Source of the DNA: Methanobacterium sp.
GTDB taxonomy: Archaea > Methanobacteriota > Methanobacteria > Methanobacteriales > Methanobacteriaceae
Length of the DNA: 61,276 bases
Assembly: GCA_003151535.1 (NCBI GenBank)
Contig: PLXT01000042.1
Coordinates: 16,948 to 78,223 of the forward strand
Direction of reading: 5' to 3'
Below, one piece after another: positions 18,259-27,274 of this stretch (position 1 is the stretch's first letter; every line of letters begins with the position of its first letter). A model generated the notes under the pieces. It had not been told where the DNA came from and made no database searches. It worked only from the letters and a program-made list of their open reading frames with translations. The position numbers and the translations under genes are program-made.

Positions 18259-19053
18259 ATGTTAGAAATATTCCAGTACCAATTCATGCAAAGGGCTTTA
18301 ATAGCTGCTGTGTTAGTTAGCGTAGCCTGTGGGGTTGTTGGTAGCTATGTTGTTATCAAGAGAATTGTTTCACTTAGTGGGGCTATTTCCCATGCTGCCT
18401 TTGGAGGCGTGGGCATAGGATATTTTTTAGGTGTAAACCCTGTATTGGCTGCTATACCTTTTAGTATAATATCTGCAATTGCTATAGGTGGTGTTAAACA
18501 GATAACTGATATAAGCGAAGACACAAGTATTGGAATTTTATGGAGTGTGGGTATGGCCATAGGGGTAATATTTATTAATTTAACTCCGGGATATGCACCA
18601 GACCTCTTCAGCTACCTTTTTGGAAGTATACTAACAGTTAACAATACCGATCTTTATATAATGCTTGTTCTTGATTTAATTATCATTTCTACAGTTTATT
18701 TGTTCCGAAGAGAGTTTTTAGCCGTATCATTTGACGAAGAATTCTCTGAAGTTGTGGGACTTCCGGCTTTACTTGTATATATGCTTCTTTTAGCTTTAGT
18801 GGCTTTAAGTGTGGTTGTACTAATTAAAGTCGTGGGGGTAATCCTTCTTATTGCTTTATTTACAATTCCAGCTGCTATAAGTAAACAATATACCTATAAT
18901 TTAAAAAATTTAATGGTTCTAGCAACTATCCTAGGCATTGTGCTCACAACGGTTGGTTTGATACTATCGTATATTTTTAATCTAGCTTCAGGTGCTACTA
19001 TTGTAATGGTATTGGCAACAGCATTTGGGATATCGTACTACCTCAGGGGATGA
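18259..19053 (+). CDS. Metal ABC transporter permease (ZnuB type)
   Basis: A 264-residue membrane protein with about eight hydrophobic segments, of the ABC-3 family that imports zinc, manganese or iron. Family marks include SLSGAISHAAFGGVGIGYF near residue 37 and the late VGVILLIALFTIPAAISKQ segment. It is the last gene of the three-gene transporter operon. Intergenic DNA with no gene follows until 19342. Confidence 0.92.
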   Translation: MLEIFQYQFMQRALIAAVLVSVACGVVGSYVVIKRIVSLSGAISHAAFGGVGIGYFLGVNPVLAAIPFSIISAIAIGGVKQITDISEDTSIGILWSVGMAIGVIFINLTPGYAPDLFSYLFGSILTVNNTDLYIMLVLDLIIISTVYLFRREFLAVSFDEEFSEVVGLPALLVYMLLLALVALSVVVLIKVVGVILLIALFTIPAAISKQYTYNLKNLMVLATILGIVLTTVGLILSYIFNLASGATIVMVLATAFGISYYLRG

Positions 19054-19341
19054 ATTGTATATAAATAAATCCATTTTATGTAGAAGATGATTAAATCTTA
19101 CATAGAAGTTCCAATAATTAGTTATTGGTTATTTCCACTAATTTATATAAAAAGTTATTATCTCTATTTAAAAATATACCCATTATTATCAGCTAAACTT
19201 GTTTTAAACATAGAAATTGATTAAATTTCTCTTTTTTCACGTCAAATAATCACTAAAAAATTTTAAAAATATAAATCTTTGTGATTATTTATTACTATAA
19301 TACTAAATTGTATAAAATGGATAAGACATTTTTAACCGATA

Positions 19342-19719
19342 ATGTTAAAGAAAAACAAGTTTTTACTGATTTTAATTATTATTATTTTTCTTGGAGTTTT
19401 TAAGATTATTTTATGTTCAACATCGATTGATAACTCATTAACAGCTTCATCAAATCAAAACGTAAATAATATTGTTGTAGGTCCTGATTTAAATTCTGTA
19501 GATAAAGAGTTTATGGAAATTAGGAATATACCCTACAATGAAAAATCAATGAATTGTAAAAATAAATTAGAGTTATTTGCAGCGTATCTAGAGGAAAATG
19601 GGGCACAAAATATCAGCATAGTTACAATAGTGCACAGTTCAGGTAAATACTCCCATGAATTTGTGGAGTGGAACGGGCATTTTAATGATATGTGTAAACG
19701 ATCAAGTATTGAGTTATAA
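19342..19719 (+). CDS. Secreted or anchored protein, possibly transglutaminase-like
   Basis: 125 residues with a Lys-rich N-terminus and one strong hydrophobic segment (about 7-27), so it is secreted or membrane-anchored. The C-terminal half has NCKNKLELFAAYLEENGA and later HEFVEWNGHFNDMC. A Cys at the head of a helix followed by a His and an Asp recalls small cysteine-peptidase/transglutaminase folds seen in methanogen surface proteins, but the match is by eye and weak. No ribosome binding site is visible before the ATG. It stands alone. Confidence 0.5.
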   Translation: MLKKNKFLLILIIIIFLGVFKIILCSTSIDNSLTASSNQNVNNIVVGPDLNSVDKEFMEIRNIPYNEKSMNCKNKLELFAAYLEENGAQNISIVTIVHSSGKYSHEFVEWNGHFNDMCKRSSIEL

Positions 19720-20047
19720 ATTATCTAAAGAAGTATATCTCCTAAAATTAGCAAAGATTGGGGTTACTGGAATAATAGTTGAATCTCCATACCCCAATTA
19801 ATAAAATTAGAGATTAATCCAAATAATTTTCCTTTTTTTTGTAGACAAATTATATTATTATATAATACTAAATTGTTTAGAACGTTATTAAAGAATCTTT
19901 AACCTATAAAATATGATAAATTAGTTTCAACATCTCTTAACATCTATTATATTGTTTAATAATTTTTAAAAAAATATTTGTGGGGACAGGTCCAATAAGT
20001 CCCAAAAACATGATAATAATCATCAATTCATTCAACTTGATGATAAT
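19720..20047. other. Intergenic with a long inverted repeat
   Basis: 328 bases without a gene. ATTGGGGT at 19757-19764 pairs perfectly with ACCCCAAT at 19791-19798 across a 26-base loop, followed by a T-rich tract near 19829, so it may end the transcript of the preceding gene. The G/C content of the stem stands out in this AT-rich gap; a small RNA is an alternative. Confidence 0.45.
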
Positions 20048-20446
20048 TTAATCTATTTTTTTACCAGCATCTGGACCGGGTTGGACAGAATATATCTCTT
20101 CAACTTTCAGTAAAACCGCACCTTTGGGCTCAAGTTGTGTCATTACACTTTTAGCCCATTCCACTGCATCATCAAAATATTTACCCGATTCATGTATCTC
20201 AACTGTACCTTTAAACTGATAAGGACACTTTGTTACATCTGCAACTACAATTGCTGCTTTAGGATTTTCTTTCAGGTTTTTATATGTTTTATTCATAAAA
20301 TTGGCCACTAATAATATAGTTTTATCATCTAAAGGTCTTGCAAGTCCTATTGGTACTACATTAGGATTCTTATGTTTATTTGCAGTCGCTAAAAACACAA
20401 CATTACTTTTTTCTATAGTTTCCATCATTTCTGCAGTCAAAACCAT
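20048..20446 (-). CDS. Pyridoxamine 5'-phosphate oxidase family FMN-binding protein
   Basis: A 132-residue split-barrel flavoprotein. Typical features are the N-terminal NVVFLATANKHKNPNVVPIG strand pair, FMNKTYKNLKENPKAAIVV in the middle, and FKGTVEIHESG. Related proteins bind FMN or F420 and reduce small substrates. The C-terminus ends in VQPGPDAGKKI, common in a methanogen subfamily. It is divergent from the Cys-containing winged-helix gene, with direct repeats between them, so the pair may be co-regulated. The substrate is unknown. Confidence 0.85.
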   Translation of the reverse strand: MVLTAEMMETIEKSNVVFLATANKHKNPNVVPIGLARPLDDKTILLVANFMNKTYKNLKENPKAAIVVADVTKCPYQFKGTVEIHESGKYFDDAVEWAKSVMTQLEPKGAVLLKVEEIYSVQPGPDAGKKID

Positions 20447-20466
20447 ACAACCACCATCCTTTTTTT

Positions 20467-20529
20467 ATACTTAATAATAATTGATAAGCGATAATAATAT
20501 AGTTGATGGTTAGTAAAATATACTTAATA
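20467..20529. promoter_or_regulatory. ATACTTAATA direct repeats in a divergent promoter
   Basis: ATACTTAATA occurs at 20467-20476 and again at 20520-20529, 53 bases apart, between the PPOX gene and the winged-helix regulator gene. They may be binding sites for that regulator or matched TATA-like elements. Low information content keeps this tentative. Confidence 0.25.
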
Positions 20530-20597
20530 TATTATAATTACTTAAAAAAAATCCTATTATGGGTTGTATAATAATTTTAATAAAAGAGAAGATTATC

Positions 20598-21350
20598 ATG
20601 GAAAAGATGGAAGAAATTTACAGCGATAATAAATTGGGTATAGATGCTAAATTAGATTCAATACACAAGGATCTTAAACGTTTAATGGAGAGATCCAATC
20701 AAGAGTATCTTGATCTGATGTTAGCTAATTTAAAAAAAGAATTTTTAAATTCAATTAATTCGTATATTTCAGATGATGTTGAAACAGGCCTTGAAAAGGG
20801 TATGGTTGAGAACTGTAAGATGCGAGAAACCTGTAAATCAAAGTTTACTGATTATCTTCTAAACAACGAAGAACTTATCCTTGGGGACAATGTTCCATCT
20901 AATACTATTGATGAAAAGAGGGCTGAACTGGCCCAAATAAAAAAGGTAGCACCATTTGAAGATTGTGATGATTGCTTTTCTGAAGTTAAATCCCTTTTTA
21001 ACAAACAATTAGGACTTATTAGTTCTATTAAAATATACAGTACTGACGATGGAAAGAGAACTGAAATTTCAGAAATACCAGATGAACTTATTGTAAAAAC
21101 TGTGCTCGAACCATTATCCAATAAGCAAAGACTTCAAATAATCAAATCCATGGCATCGGAAACCAGAACATTTTCATCTCTTTCAGAATTAACAGGACTT
21201 AGAGGAGGTAACTTATTATTTCATCTCCAAAAACTTCTTGAGAATGATCTGATCATACAAAGACACGATAGGGGTGATTATATGATTACCAAAAAAGGAT
21301 TCAATCTCCTACTGATACTAGTAGACGTTAACAAATTACTTGAAAATTAA
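20598..21350 (+). CDS. Winged-helix transcription regulator with four conserved-type cysteines
   Basis: About 250 residues from the ATG at 20598. The frame extends 13 codons further up, but that part is a hydrophobic run without support. Residues 1-60 are helical and charged. Cys73 and Cys79 (CKMRETC) and Cys123 and Cys126 (CDDC) could bind a metal or an iron-sulfur cluster. Residues 170-245 form an ArsR/HTH-like winged helix (LSNKQRLQIIKSM, then LSELTGLRGGNLLFHLQKLLEN). It is probably a metal- or redox-sensing regulator, with the adjacent PPOX flavoprotein as a likely target. Sensing is inferred only from the cysteines. Confidence 0.75.
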   Translation: MEKMEEIYSDNKLGIDAKLDSIHKDLKRLMERSNQEYLDLMLANLKKEFLNSINSYISDDVETGLEKGMVENCKMRETCKSKFTDYLLNNEELILGDNVPSNTIDEKRAELAQIKKVAPFEDCDDCFSEVKSLFNKQLGLISSIKIYSTDDGKRTEISEIPDELIVKTVLEPLSNKQRLQIIKSMASETRTFSSLSELTGLRGGNLLFHLQKLLENDLIIQRHDRGDYMITKKGFNLLLILVDVNKLLEN

Positions 21351-21511
21351 TAATAATGGATATTACAGCCAAATATCTAATATATTGTAACAGTTAGTAT
21401 GGGTTTTATTAAAAAATAAAGAACCAATAGGCTGTTACTATCCAAAAATATGTTTCAGTAATAATCCCCCGATATACAGTTGATTAATTATATTAATTTT
21501 TTTTTATGCAG

Positions 21512-22300
21512 TTAAAATATCTTGTAGGTAGATGTAAGATACACTCCATAGGTTAGGATGACCTCGAATAGTAACAGGTAGGATAAATTTTTAGAGCCAA
21601 CACTTCTTATATTGCCCAAGTCATTCATTGTTCTAAAAGAACCATCATAACCTCGTGATTCCATAGCAACATATGATTTCTCACCTGTTATCCATGTTTT
21701 AATAAAAATATTAGCTATCAATATTCCCATGGATTTATAAGACTTTTTAATGCTTGAATAACCAAGCCTGGTTTCTTGGGAATGGTACATTGTAACTGCT
21801 TCATCCATGGACACAAATATATAACGATACATCAACATTGAAATTTCGAGTAATATCTTAGGAAACTTCAAATTTTCCATGACCTTAAAAAGTTCTGTCA
21901 TGGGAGTTGTTAGGCCTAAAAATGCCATACATGCGAATCCGCCCATTATTCTTGAAAATACTAGAAATCCGAGGTTAAATCCGTCGGCAGATATTGAAAG
22001 GTTAAACAAACCCAGGTTGAAAATATTTTGACCCATGCCAAAGAATAGGGCCATAAAAATAAATGTGATCAAAGCAAAGGTTAGTGGCACTGTTAGGAAC
22101 TTCAAATAGAATTTAACTGGAATTTCAGCTTTAAACACAATTATTAAAGATACAGACATGAATATGATTAGTGGTATAACTGGGGATGTGGATACTAAAC
22201 TAACAATCAGTGTTATAATACCGAATAACACTTTAAAATATGTATTTACATTTCTAATAGCATTAGAATGTGCATAACTATCTAGAAAATTTTCAAACAT
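21512..22300 (-). CDS. cbiQ: Cobalt/nickel ECF transporter transmembrane protein CbiQ
   Basis: About 262 residues with five or six hydrophobic segments. It is the T component of a cobalt (or nickel) energy-coupling-factor transporter, linking the ATPase to the CbiMN substrate unit. The coupling helix region carries the two Ala-Arg-Gly-like motifs, of which AMESRGYDGSFR near residue 215 is visible. ATG at 22300 is preferred; an upstream GTG adds four residues and overlaps a GTGGGGT ribosome binding site. It is the last gene of cbiM-cbiN-cbiQ. No cbiO ATPase gene follows. Confidence 0.9.
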   Translation of the reverse strand: MFENFLDSYAHSNAIRNVNTYFKVLFGIITLIVSLVSTSPVIPLIIFMSVSLIIVFKAEIPVKFYLKFLTVPLTFALITFIFMALFFGMGQNIFNLGLFNLSISADGFNLGFLVFSRIMGGFACMAFLGLTTPMTELFKVMENLKFPKILLEISMLMYRYIFVSMDEAVTMYHSQETRLGYSSIKKSYKSMGILIANIFIKTWITGEKSYVAMESRGYDGSFRTMNDLGNIRSVGSKNLSYLLLFEVILTYGVYLTSTYKIF

Positions 22301-22400
22301 ACAATACCCCACAGATCAACTATCATAAATAAGAAGGGATGAATATTATAGCTTAATTCCATTCCCAACCGTTATCATATTAACAATTTATATCAACAAT

Positions 22401-22700
22401 TCATTTTTCTTTATTTTCTTCTTTCTTCCGCATCCTTGCTTGTGCATGCCACATTCCAAATATATAACCCATTATACCAGCACCAAATGCTGCTTGAAGT
22501 GCGAATAAACCTGCTTCCATATCACTATTAGGCGGTTCCCATAGTGGATGAACCCATGGAATGTAACCTGTTGATAAAATCCATGCAGGTCCTTGATCGT
22601 CTGAAGAAGGTGCAGAAACTGCTTTACTTTCAAATAGCAGTGGAAAGGCCACTAGACCTATGATAATCAATATCATTATTACCGTTCTTCTTGATACCAT
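22401..22700 (-). CDS. cbiN: Cobalt ECF transporter small subunit CbiN
   Basis: 99 residues with two membrane segments (about 6-24 and 68-86) around an extracellular loop that has SSDDQGPAW, the PW-x-x-P-x-WEPP motif and then FALQAAFGAGIMGY, all typical of CbiN. It assists metal loading into CbiM. It begins two bases after the cbiM stop, so translation is probably coupled, and 100 bases separate it from cbiQ. Confidence 0.93.
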   Translation of the reverse strand: MVSRRTVIMILIIIGLVAFPLLFESKAVSAPSSDDQGPAWILSTGYIPWVHPLWEPPNSDMEAGLFALQAAFGAGIMGYIFGMWHAQARMRKKEENKEK

Positions 22701-22702
22701 AT

Positions 22703-23401
22703 TTAATTCGCCTCTGGCATTTTTATAGAAGGTTTTTTCGGCTCTTCAGTTTTTAAAACGTTTAACCTTCGCAAAAGGTCTGGTCTCAGTTTTTGGATAT
22801 ATTCAAATATTATGACGGTTAAGAAACTTTCAGCAATTGAAATTGGTATCTGGGTATAGGAATATATGAGCATCATTTTAATCCAAGCAGATTCAAAGGT
22901 TGGTATTGGAAATGCCAAACCAAGTTCGGTTGCAGCGGCTACATAGGTCATCCAGTCTCCAACAAATGCAGCTAAAAATATTGCAGCTGAATATCCTAAA
23001 CCCATCTTCCGACCAAATTTCCATACAAATACCGCACAGAATGGGCCTACAACACCCATGGAAAAGACATTTGCCCCTAGTGTGGTTATTCCACCATGTG
23101 CCATGAGTAAAGCTTGGAAAATTAATATGGGTACACATATGGCACTAATAACTGTAGCTCCAAAGAATACTGCACCTAAACCATTACCTGTAGGATGGGA
23201 AGAACTTCCAGTAACTGAAGGCACATGTAACGATGACATTATAAAAATAAATGCTCCACAAACAGCCAATAAAGGTTTCATTTCAGGATTTTCTGCGGTT
23301 ATTTTTTTCATACGGACCACACCATGGGCTATAAAAGGTATTGCAAGTGCATACCAAAAAACACACCAGTACCACGGTAAAAATCCTTCCATTATATGCA
23401 T
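22703..23401 (-). CDS. cbiM: Cobalt ECF transporter substrate-binding membrane protein CbiM
   Basis: A 232-residue membrane protein beginning MHIMEGFLP. In this family the N-terminal amine, His2 and a later His form the square-planar metal site, so the start is well fixed; here HVPSVTGSSSHPTGNGLG supplies the later His residues. GGAGAG precedes the ATG by eight bases. CbiM binds cobalt or nickel for import; in methanogens both feed corrinoid and F430 cofactors. It is the first gene of the operon. Its promoter lies in 23402-23680. Confidence 0.94.
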   Translation of the reverse strand: MHIMEGFLPWYWCVFWYALAIPFIAHGVVRMKKITAENPEMKPLLAVCGAFIFIMSSLHVPSVTGSSSHPTGNGLGAVFFGATVISAICVPILIFQALLMAHGGITTLGANVFSMGVVGPFCAVFVWKFGRKMGLGYSAAIFLAAFVGDWMTYVAAATELGLAFPIPTFESAWIKMMLIYSYTQIPISIAESFLTVIIFEYIQKLRPDLLRRLNVLKTEEPKKPSIKMPEAN

Positions 23402-23680
23402 TTGATGAACTCTCCAAATTTTTGTATAATTATAACCAACTCAAAGTTTACTTTAATTGTTATCAAATAAACTTGAATTAATCTGTATATATAATTTTTG
23501 TTTTAAGATGGTCCAAAAAAAGCAGATTATGATTAAAATCGATGTATATATATTTCTAACACCCAAAAATCCCACATTTAAATAAAAATGTAATAATTTA
23601 CATAAAACAAATCTTTTCTAAAATATAAATTAAATTTCCGTCAATTACAATCTGCTCGAATAAAATCTGTCCAATGAAGT

Positions 23681-24661
23681 TTAATGTGTTAAGCTCAGGA
23701 TATAGTGTGCTAAAGGAACAGTAATATTGGCTTCAATAATTGCTGCAATTAACAGGATGAATATTGCAATCACAATCAAAATTACAGAATCTTTAAATCT
23801 CAAATAATTCTCTTCTAATATCCTATTAACTTGTTCAGTGATAGAAATATCATTTCCTATACCAATAAAATCTTTTATCATACTAATTGCTATGCTTAAA
23901 AGTTTGTATCCCGCAGCAGTTGATATAACATAGGCTGAAAGTTCAAAAATACCATGAGGTAACGTGTAAAGTATACTAATGGGATATTCAACAGAAATAA
24001 ATGAGGTGAGAAGTCCTATTTTTATTAGTTCTAATGTACTGATTATTCCAAATCCAAATCCACCTATGTACAGATATAAAAAGGCAAGGGTACTATTGTT
24101 TAGGAATAAAGAAAAGGTAGTTGGACTAATTCCCTTTAAGTTAGTGAAATAATTTAAAGTTAAATTTATCATAAATTCGTGAAATGAGCTCGACAAAAAG
24201 GGGCCAACACTTCCTATAATCATAGATGCCAAAAATGTGGCTAGTGAAACAATTAAAGATATTTTATTTCGTTTGTAGAGTTTAATAAAAAAATCTTTGT
24301 AATCCATTCGAAATTTGTTATTTAATAAATTTTTTATATTATCCTTCTCATTTTTAGCAATAACACCAGCAAATCCTGCAAAGATTGGAGCTAGGAGATA
24401 CATATAATAAGAATCACCAAAAAATAGTTGTAAAATTATTCCAAATAATACCAGACTTATTAAACCATAATAGACACTGTATATAATTTTATTTTCATTT
24501 GAAAACCAGGTAGATATTCCTCCGCCTACAATCATGAAAATTATAAAAAGGAAGATTAGACTGATAATGTGTATTCGAAAAATAAGTCCTATATCGTATA
24601 ACACAAAAAATGGTAGTACTGTAATTATTAAAGCAGAAATTATGGAAAATATTGGTTTCAT
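23681..24661 (-). CDS. Stage II sporulation protein M-like membrane protein
   Basis: 326 residues with about eight hydrophobic segments. The middle carries the hallmark of the SpoIIM/DUF95 family: a helix-rich stretch ending TLPHGIFELSAYVIS (near residue 235), preceded by LYIGGFGFGI. Its cellular role in archaea is unknown, since these organisms do not sporulate. The ATG at 24661 has no strong ribosome binding site. It lies upstream of the cbi operon, with 280 bases between them holding the cbiM promoter. Confidence 0.85.
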   Translation of the reverse strand: MKPIFSIISALIITVLPFFVLYDIGLIFRIHIISLIFLFIIFMIVGGGISTWFSNENKIIYSVYYGLISLVLFGIILQLFFGDSYYMYLLAPIFAGFAGVIAKNEKDNIKNLLNNKFRMDYKDFFIKLYKRNKISLIVSLATFLASMIIGSVGPFLSSSFHEFMINLTLNYFTNLKGISPTTFSLFLNNSTLAFLYLYIGGFGFGIISTLELIKIGLLTSFISVEYPISILYTLPHGIFELSAYVISTAAGYKLLSIAISMIKDFIGIGNDISITEQVNRILEENYLRFKDSVILIVIAIFILLIAAIIEANITVPLAHYILSLTH

Positions 24662-24837
24662 ATGTTGTTCTCTCGATTATATTTCATATATCATTACATT
24701 CTTCTATTATATAATTTTAAATATCATTTATACATTATTATAATTGCCTAGATCTATTGAGATAATTTTTTTTTGGTAAAAAAAGGGATTTAAAAAACAT
24801 ATTCATCAATTAAATAGGAGCTGCATCAATTTACTGG

Positions 24838-25632
24838 TTACCCCTTAAAAATATCTTTCCAGTCGTTTTTCATACTCACGATAGTGTATTCATTATCTTT
24901 GGCAATTTTTAATATTTTCTCAGCACCACTTTTATAGGCATATTCGCGTTCATCATCATCATGGTTGATGAATAACTTGAATTTGGCTGATTCTAACATT
25001 TCCATATCTACATCACCATTACCACTGGCAAATATGGGTAATCTTCCAGTTCGGGCGTAAATATGTTCAACTTTTCCAGGACCTAAAGTAACTCCTTCCA
25101 TAACTTTGTCAAGTCTTATCAAAGCATTATTTTTGTATTCATACTCTGATGCAGAACCTATTACATTCTCTTTATAAATCCCCCATGTTTCTTCGGATAT
25201 TACACGCATGAAATCACGTCCACCACCAGAACACACAAACACACGGTATTGATAATCATTCAACAAATCGAAGAGTTCAAGCATTGGTTTGTAAACGAGT
25301 TCTGTAAAATTATCTGCAAATTTTAATGGTTTCTCGGTTGCATAAAACTCTTTAACTTCTGCTTCAAATTCTTCGGGAGTTTTTCCTGCCCATTGTTTAG
25401 CAAATGCCACTTCTAATAGTTTAATAGCTTCAGGATTTTGTTCAATTGCATTTTTAAAAAAGATTGTATCCCCCTCTAAAAGTGCTTTATATGGTTGTTT
25501 CTCAGCTAATGAAGGATTATTTTTGGGGGTTTTGGCAAATGTTAGGAATAGAAAATTAAGTTGGACAGGTATAGGTTTTTCAGCCCATAATGTTCCATCA
25601 TTATCAAAGGTTGCAATACGATCTTCTGGCAT
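24838..25632 (-). CDS. HAD-superfamily phosphatase, secreted, N-terminus uncertain
   Basis: A 264-codon frame from ATG encodes a HAD hydrolase: motif I FDNDGTL with the two catalytic Asp, motif II VFVCSGGG, and motif IV ASGNGDVDMEML. The same frame stays open upstream to 25797 and adds a hydrophobic signal segment (LIIITLLVGGILIS) and then SWEDGPVKQSIIDFLN, which belongs to this family's usual N-terminus. No start codon exists in that extension, so the 5' end is probably frameshifted or mutated. Related enzymes are extracytoplasmic phosphoserine-phosphatase-like proteins. The substrate is unknown. It may be a pseudogene if the start is really lost. Confidence 0.75.
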   Translation of the reverse strand: MPEDRIATFDNDGTLWAEKPIPVQLNFLFLTFAKTPKNNPSLAEKQPYKALLEGDTIFFKNAIEQNPEAIKLLEVAFAKQWAGKTPEEFEAEVKEFYATEKPLKFADNFTELVYKPMLELFDLLNDYQYRVFVCSGGGRDFMRVISEETWGIYKENVIGSASEYEYKNNALIRLDKVMEGVTLGPGKVEHIYARTGRLPIFASGNGDVDMEMLESAKFKLFINHDDDEREYAYKSGAEKILKIAKDNEYTIVSMKNDWKDIFKG

Positions 25633-25927
25633 TACATAGTCTGGACCTTCTTCAACAGATAAATTTAAAAAATCAATTATACTTTGTTTTACTGGTCCAT
25701 CTTCCCAGCTTTTAAGTTTATCTCCACTTGAAATAAGAATTCCTCCAACCAGTAATGTTATTATGATTAAATATTTGTTATATTTGTTTTTGTTAGACTA
25801 AAAATAAATTTTACGATGATACTTTCATAAAATTCTTAATATATAAAAATGATTAAATGAAGAGTTTCCATATATTTTTTTTAATGGATAACAGTTCAAA
25901 TAAAATAAGAGTAAATAGTTGTTTAAT

Positions 25928-26224
25928 TTATTTACAAAATTCTGACATTTCCTTTGCATCATAAAATATTTTACAAAATAATTTACACGCAGATTTCAGT
26001 TCATTTTCACCGTCAATGGTCAATGAATAGGTTTTTTTATCATCCACTGTAATCAAACCCTTAGTTTTTAATTCTTTTAAGGCAGGATATATTGTTCCTG
26101 GACTTGGTTTGGTGCCACGTCTTTTTTCAAATTCTCTAGTTATCTGAGCACCATTCATTCGTGTTTGACTCAAATTCCATAGTATAAGATAAGTTAGGTA
26201 TCCTTTCATTTCACAGCATTCCAT
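25928..26224 (-). CDS. PadR-family transcription regulator
   Basis: A 98-residue winged-helix protein: YLILWNLSQTRMNGAQITREFEKRRGTKPSPGTIYPALKEL is the PadR fold with its helix and wing, followed by GLITVDDKKTYSLTIDGE and a short C-terminal helix. PadR proteins usually sense aromatic or other small ligands and repress a nearby gene. The best candidate targets are the interrupted flavoprotein gene and the mini-ORF that start on the other strand about 100-300 bases away. The early Cys pair in MECCEM is unusual; a later Met could be the true start. Confidence 0.82.
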   Translation of the reverse strand: MECCEMKGYLTYLILWNLSQTRMNGAQITREFEKRRGTKPSPGTIYPALKELKTKGLITVDDKKTYSLTIDGENELKSACKLFCKIFYDAKEMSEFCK

Positions 26225-26317
26225 ATCGCTATATTGGATATTTTACATTAATAACATTATCTATAGTATGATGAATATTGGGTAACCGATAAATATAAAT
26301 GTTTAACTTTTATATAA

Positions 26318-26443
26318 TTGATATTTGTAGAAAAGTTTGGAGGTGAGATCATACTAGCTGAGTTTGAATTACAACACTTCTGTTGCGGTCCTAAAGGTTG
26401 TGAAATAGAAATTGTTTACGGTGAAATGATGGATGCAGAATAA
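26318..26443 (+). CDS. Possible 32-41 residue protein with CCGPKGC motif
   Basis: An open frame too short for standard calling. It encodes an acidic peptide with HFCCGPKGCEIEIVYGEMM near its end. The first possible start is TTG at 26318. GGAGGTGA at 26339-26346 is a strong ribosome binding site, but only ATC, ATA and CTA follow at the right distance, so a non-standard start or a lost one is likely. The three cysteines suggest metal or redox chemistry. The product is not recognised; it may be a remnant. It lies between padR and the interrupted flavoprotein gene. Confidence 0.3.
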   Translation: MIFVEKFGGEIILAEFELQHFCCGPKGCEIEIVYGEMMDAE

Positions 26444-26528
26444 TTTTTTTAACCAATTCAAGATGTATAAATTCACATCTTCTTTTTATTTTATTGATTT
26501 AAATCACAAATAGGGGTGAATATAAAAT

Positions 26529-27053
26529 ATGAAAGTCATTGCATTAAATGGAAGCCCAAGAAAGAACTTTAATACCGGAACACTTCTTAAAAAAGCTCTT
26601 GAAGGAGCTGAATCAGAAGGAGCAGACACTGAACTAATCAACCTCTATGATCTAGATTATAAGGGGTGTAATAGTTGTTTTTTATGTAAAACAAAGGATA
26701 ATAAAAGTTATGGTATGTGTGCAGTAAATGACGATCTGAAAGAGGTTATAAATAAAATAGAAGAATCAGATGCAGTGATATTAGGTTCTCCAATTTACTT
26801 AGGGAGCGTTACAGGTGAGATGAGATCATTTATGGAGCGTTTGATCTATCCGTATCTTACCTACAACAATCCACCAAGATCTTTGTTTCCCAAAAAGATC
26901 AGTACAGGATATATCTACACAATGAATATAACCGAAGAACAGTTGGAAGGATCTGGCTATGAACTATTATTTAAAACCAATGAATATTATCTTAAAACCA
27001 TTTTTGGACATGCTGAATCATTATTTAGCTTTAATACATTCTTGATTTGGTAA
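26529..27053 (+). pseudogene. Flavodoxin-family reductase, 5' part, interrupted by element
   Basis: The first 170 codons of an NADPH-dependent FMN reductase/iron-sulfur-flavoprotein-type gene: MKVIALNGSPRKNFNTG (FMN phosphate loop), a Cys cluster near residues 49-65 (CNSCFLC, then Cys), and LGSPIYLGSVTGEMRSFMERL. The native frame ends at FSFNT (27038); four foreign codons and a stop follow. The missing C-terminal 44 codons are found intact at 46742-46876, past the integrated element. Joined, they give a normal 214-residue protein. A ribosome binding site (AGGGGTGA) precedes the ATG. The truncated protein may still fold but lacks its last helices. Confidence 0.92.
27024..27039. repeat. attL, left junction of the integrated element
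   Basis: TTTAGCTTTAATACAT, matching TTCAGCTTTGATACAT at 46727-46742 at 14 of 16 positions. The two mismatches lie left of the shared ATACAT, so strand exchange probably occurred within ATACAT. In the uninterrupted gene these bases encode FSFNT plus the first base of the next codon. Confidence 0.88.
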
Positions 27054-27274
27054 GTATTTAAACTGTTTTTCAGGTAGTTAGTTATTTTATGATGATTTTC
27101 TTTTATAATAAAAAAAATAGATGTTACAATTCTTTAGAAATTATTAATTTTCAGTTTAACAACTTAATTTAGTATTTGATTATTTCAGATTTTTTTTGGA
27201 ACATAATTTAATTTGTATTTTTATTATGATAATCTTTAAATAATCTGAAAGATTGCTTTTATGGGGAGATTTAA

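Noticed and set aside
23402..23680. Cobalamin riboswitch upstream of cbiM
   Set aside because: No B12-box-like conserved words were seen, and such riboswitches are not typical of methanogens.
26900..27060. tRNA gene as the integration target
   Set aside because: No tRNA-like cloverleaf sequence is present at either junction; the att repeat is inside a protein-coding frame.
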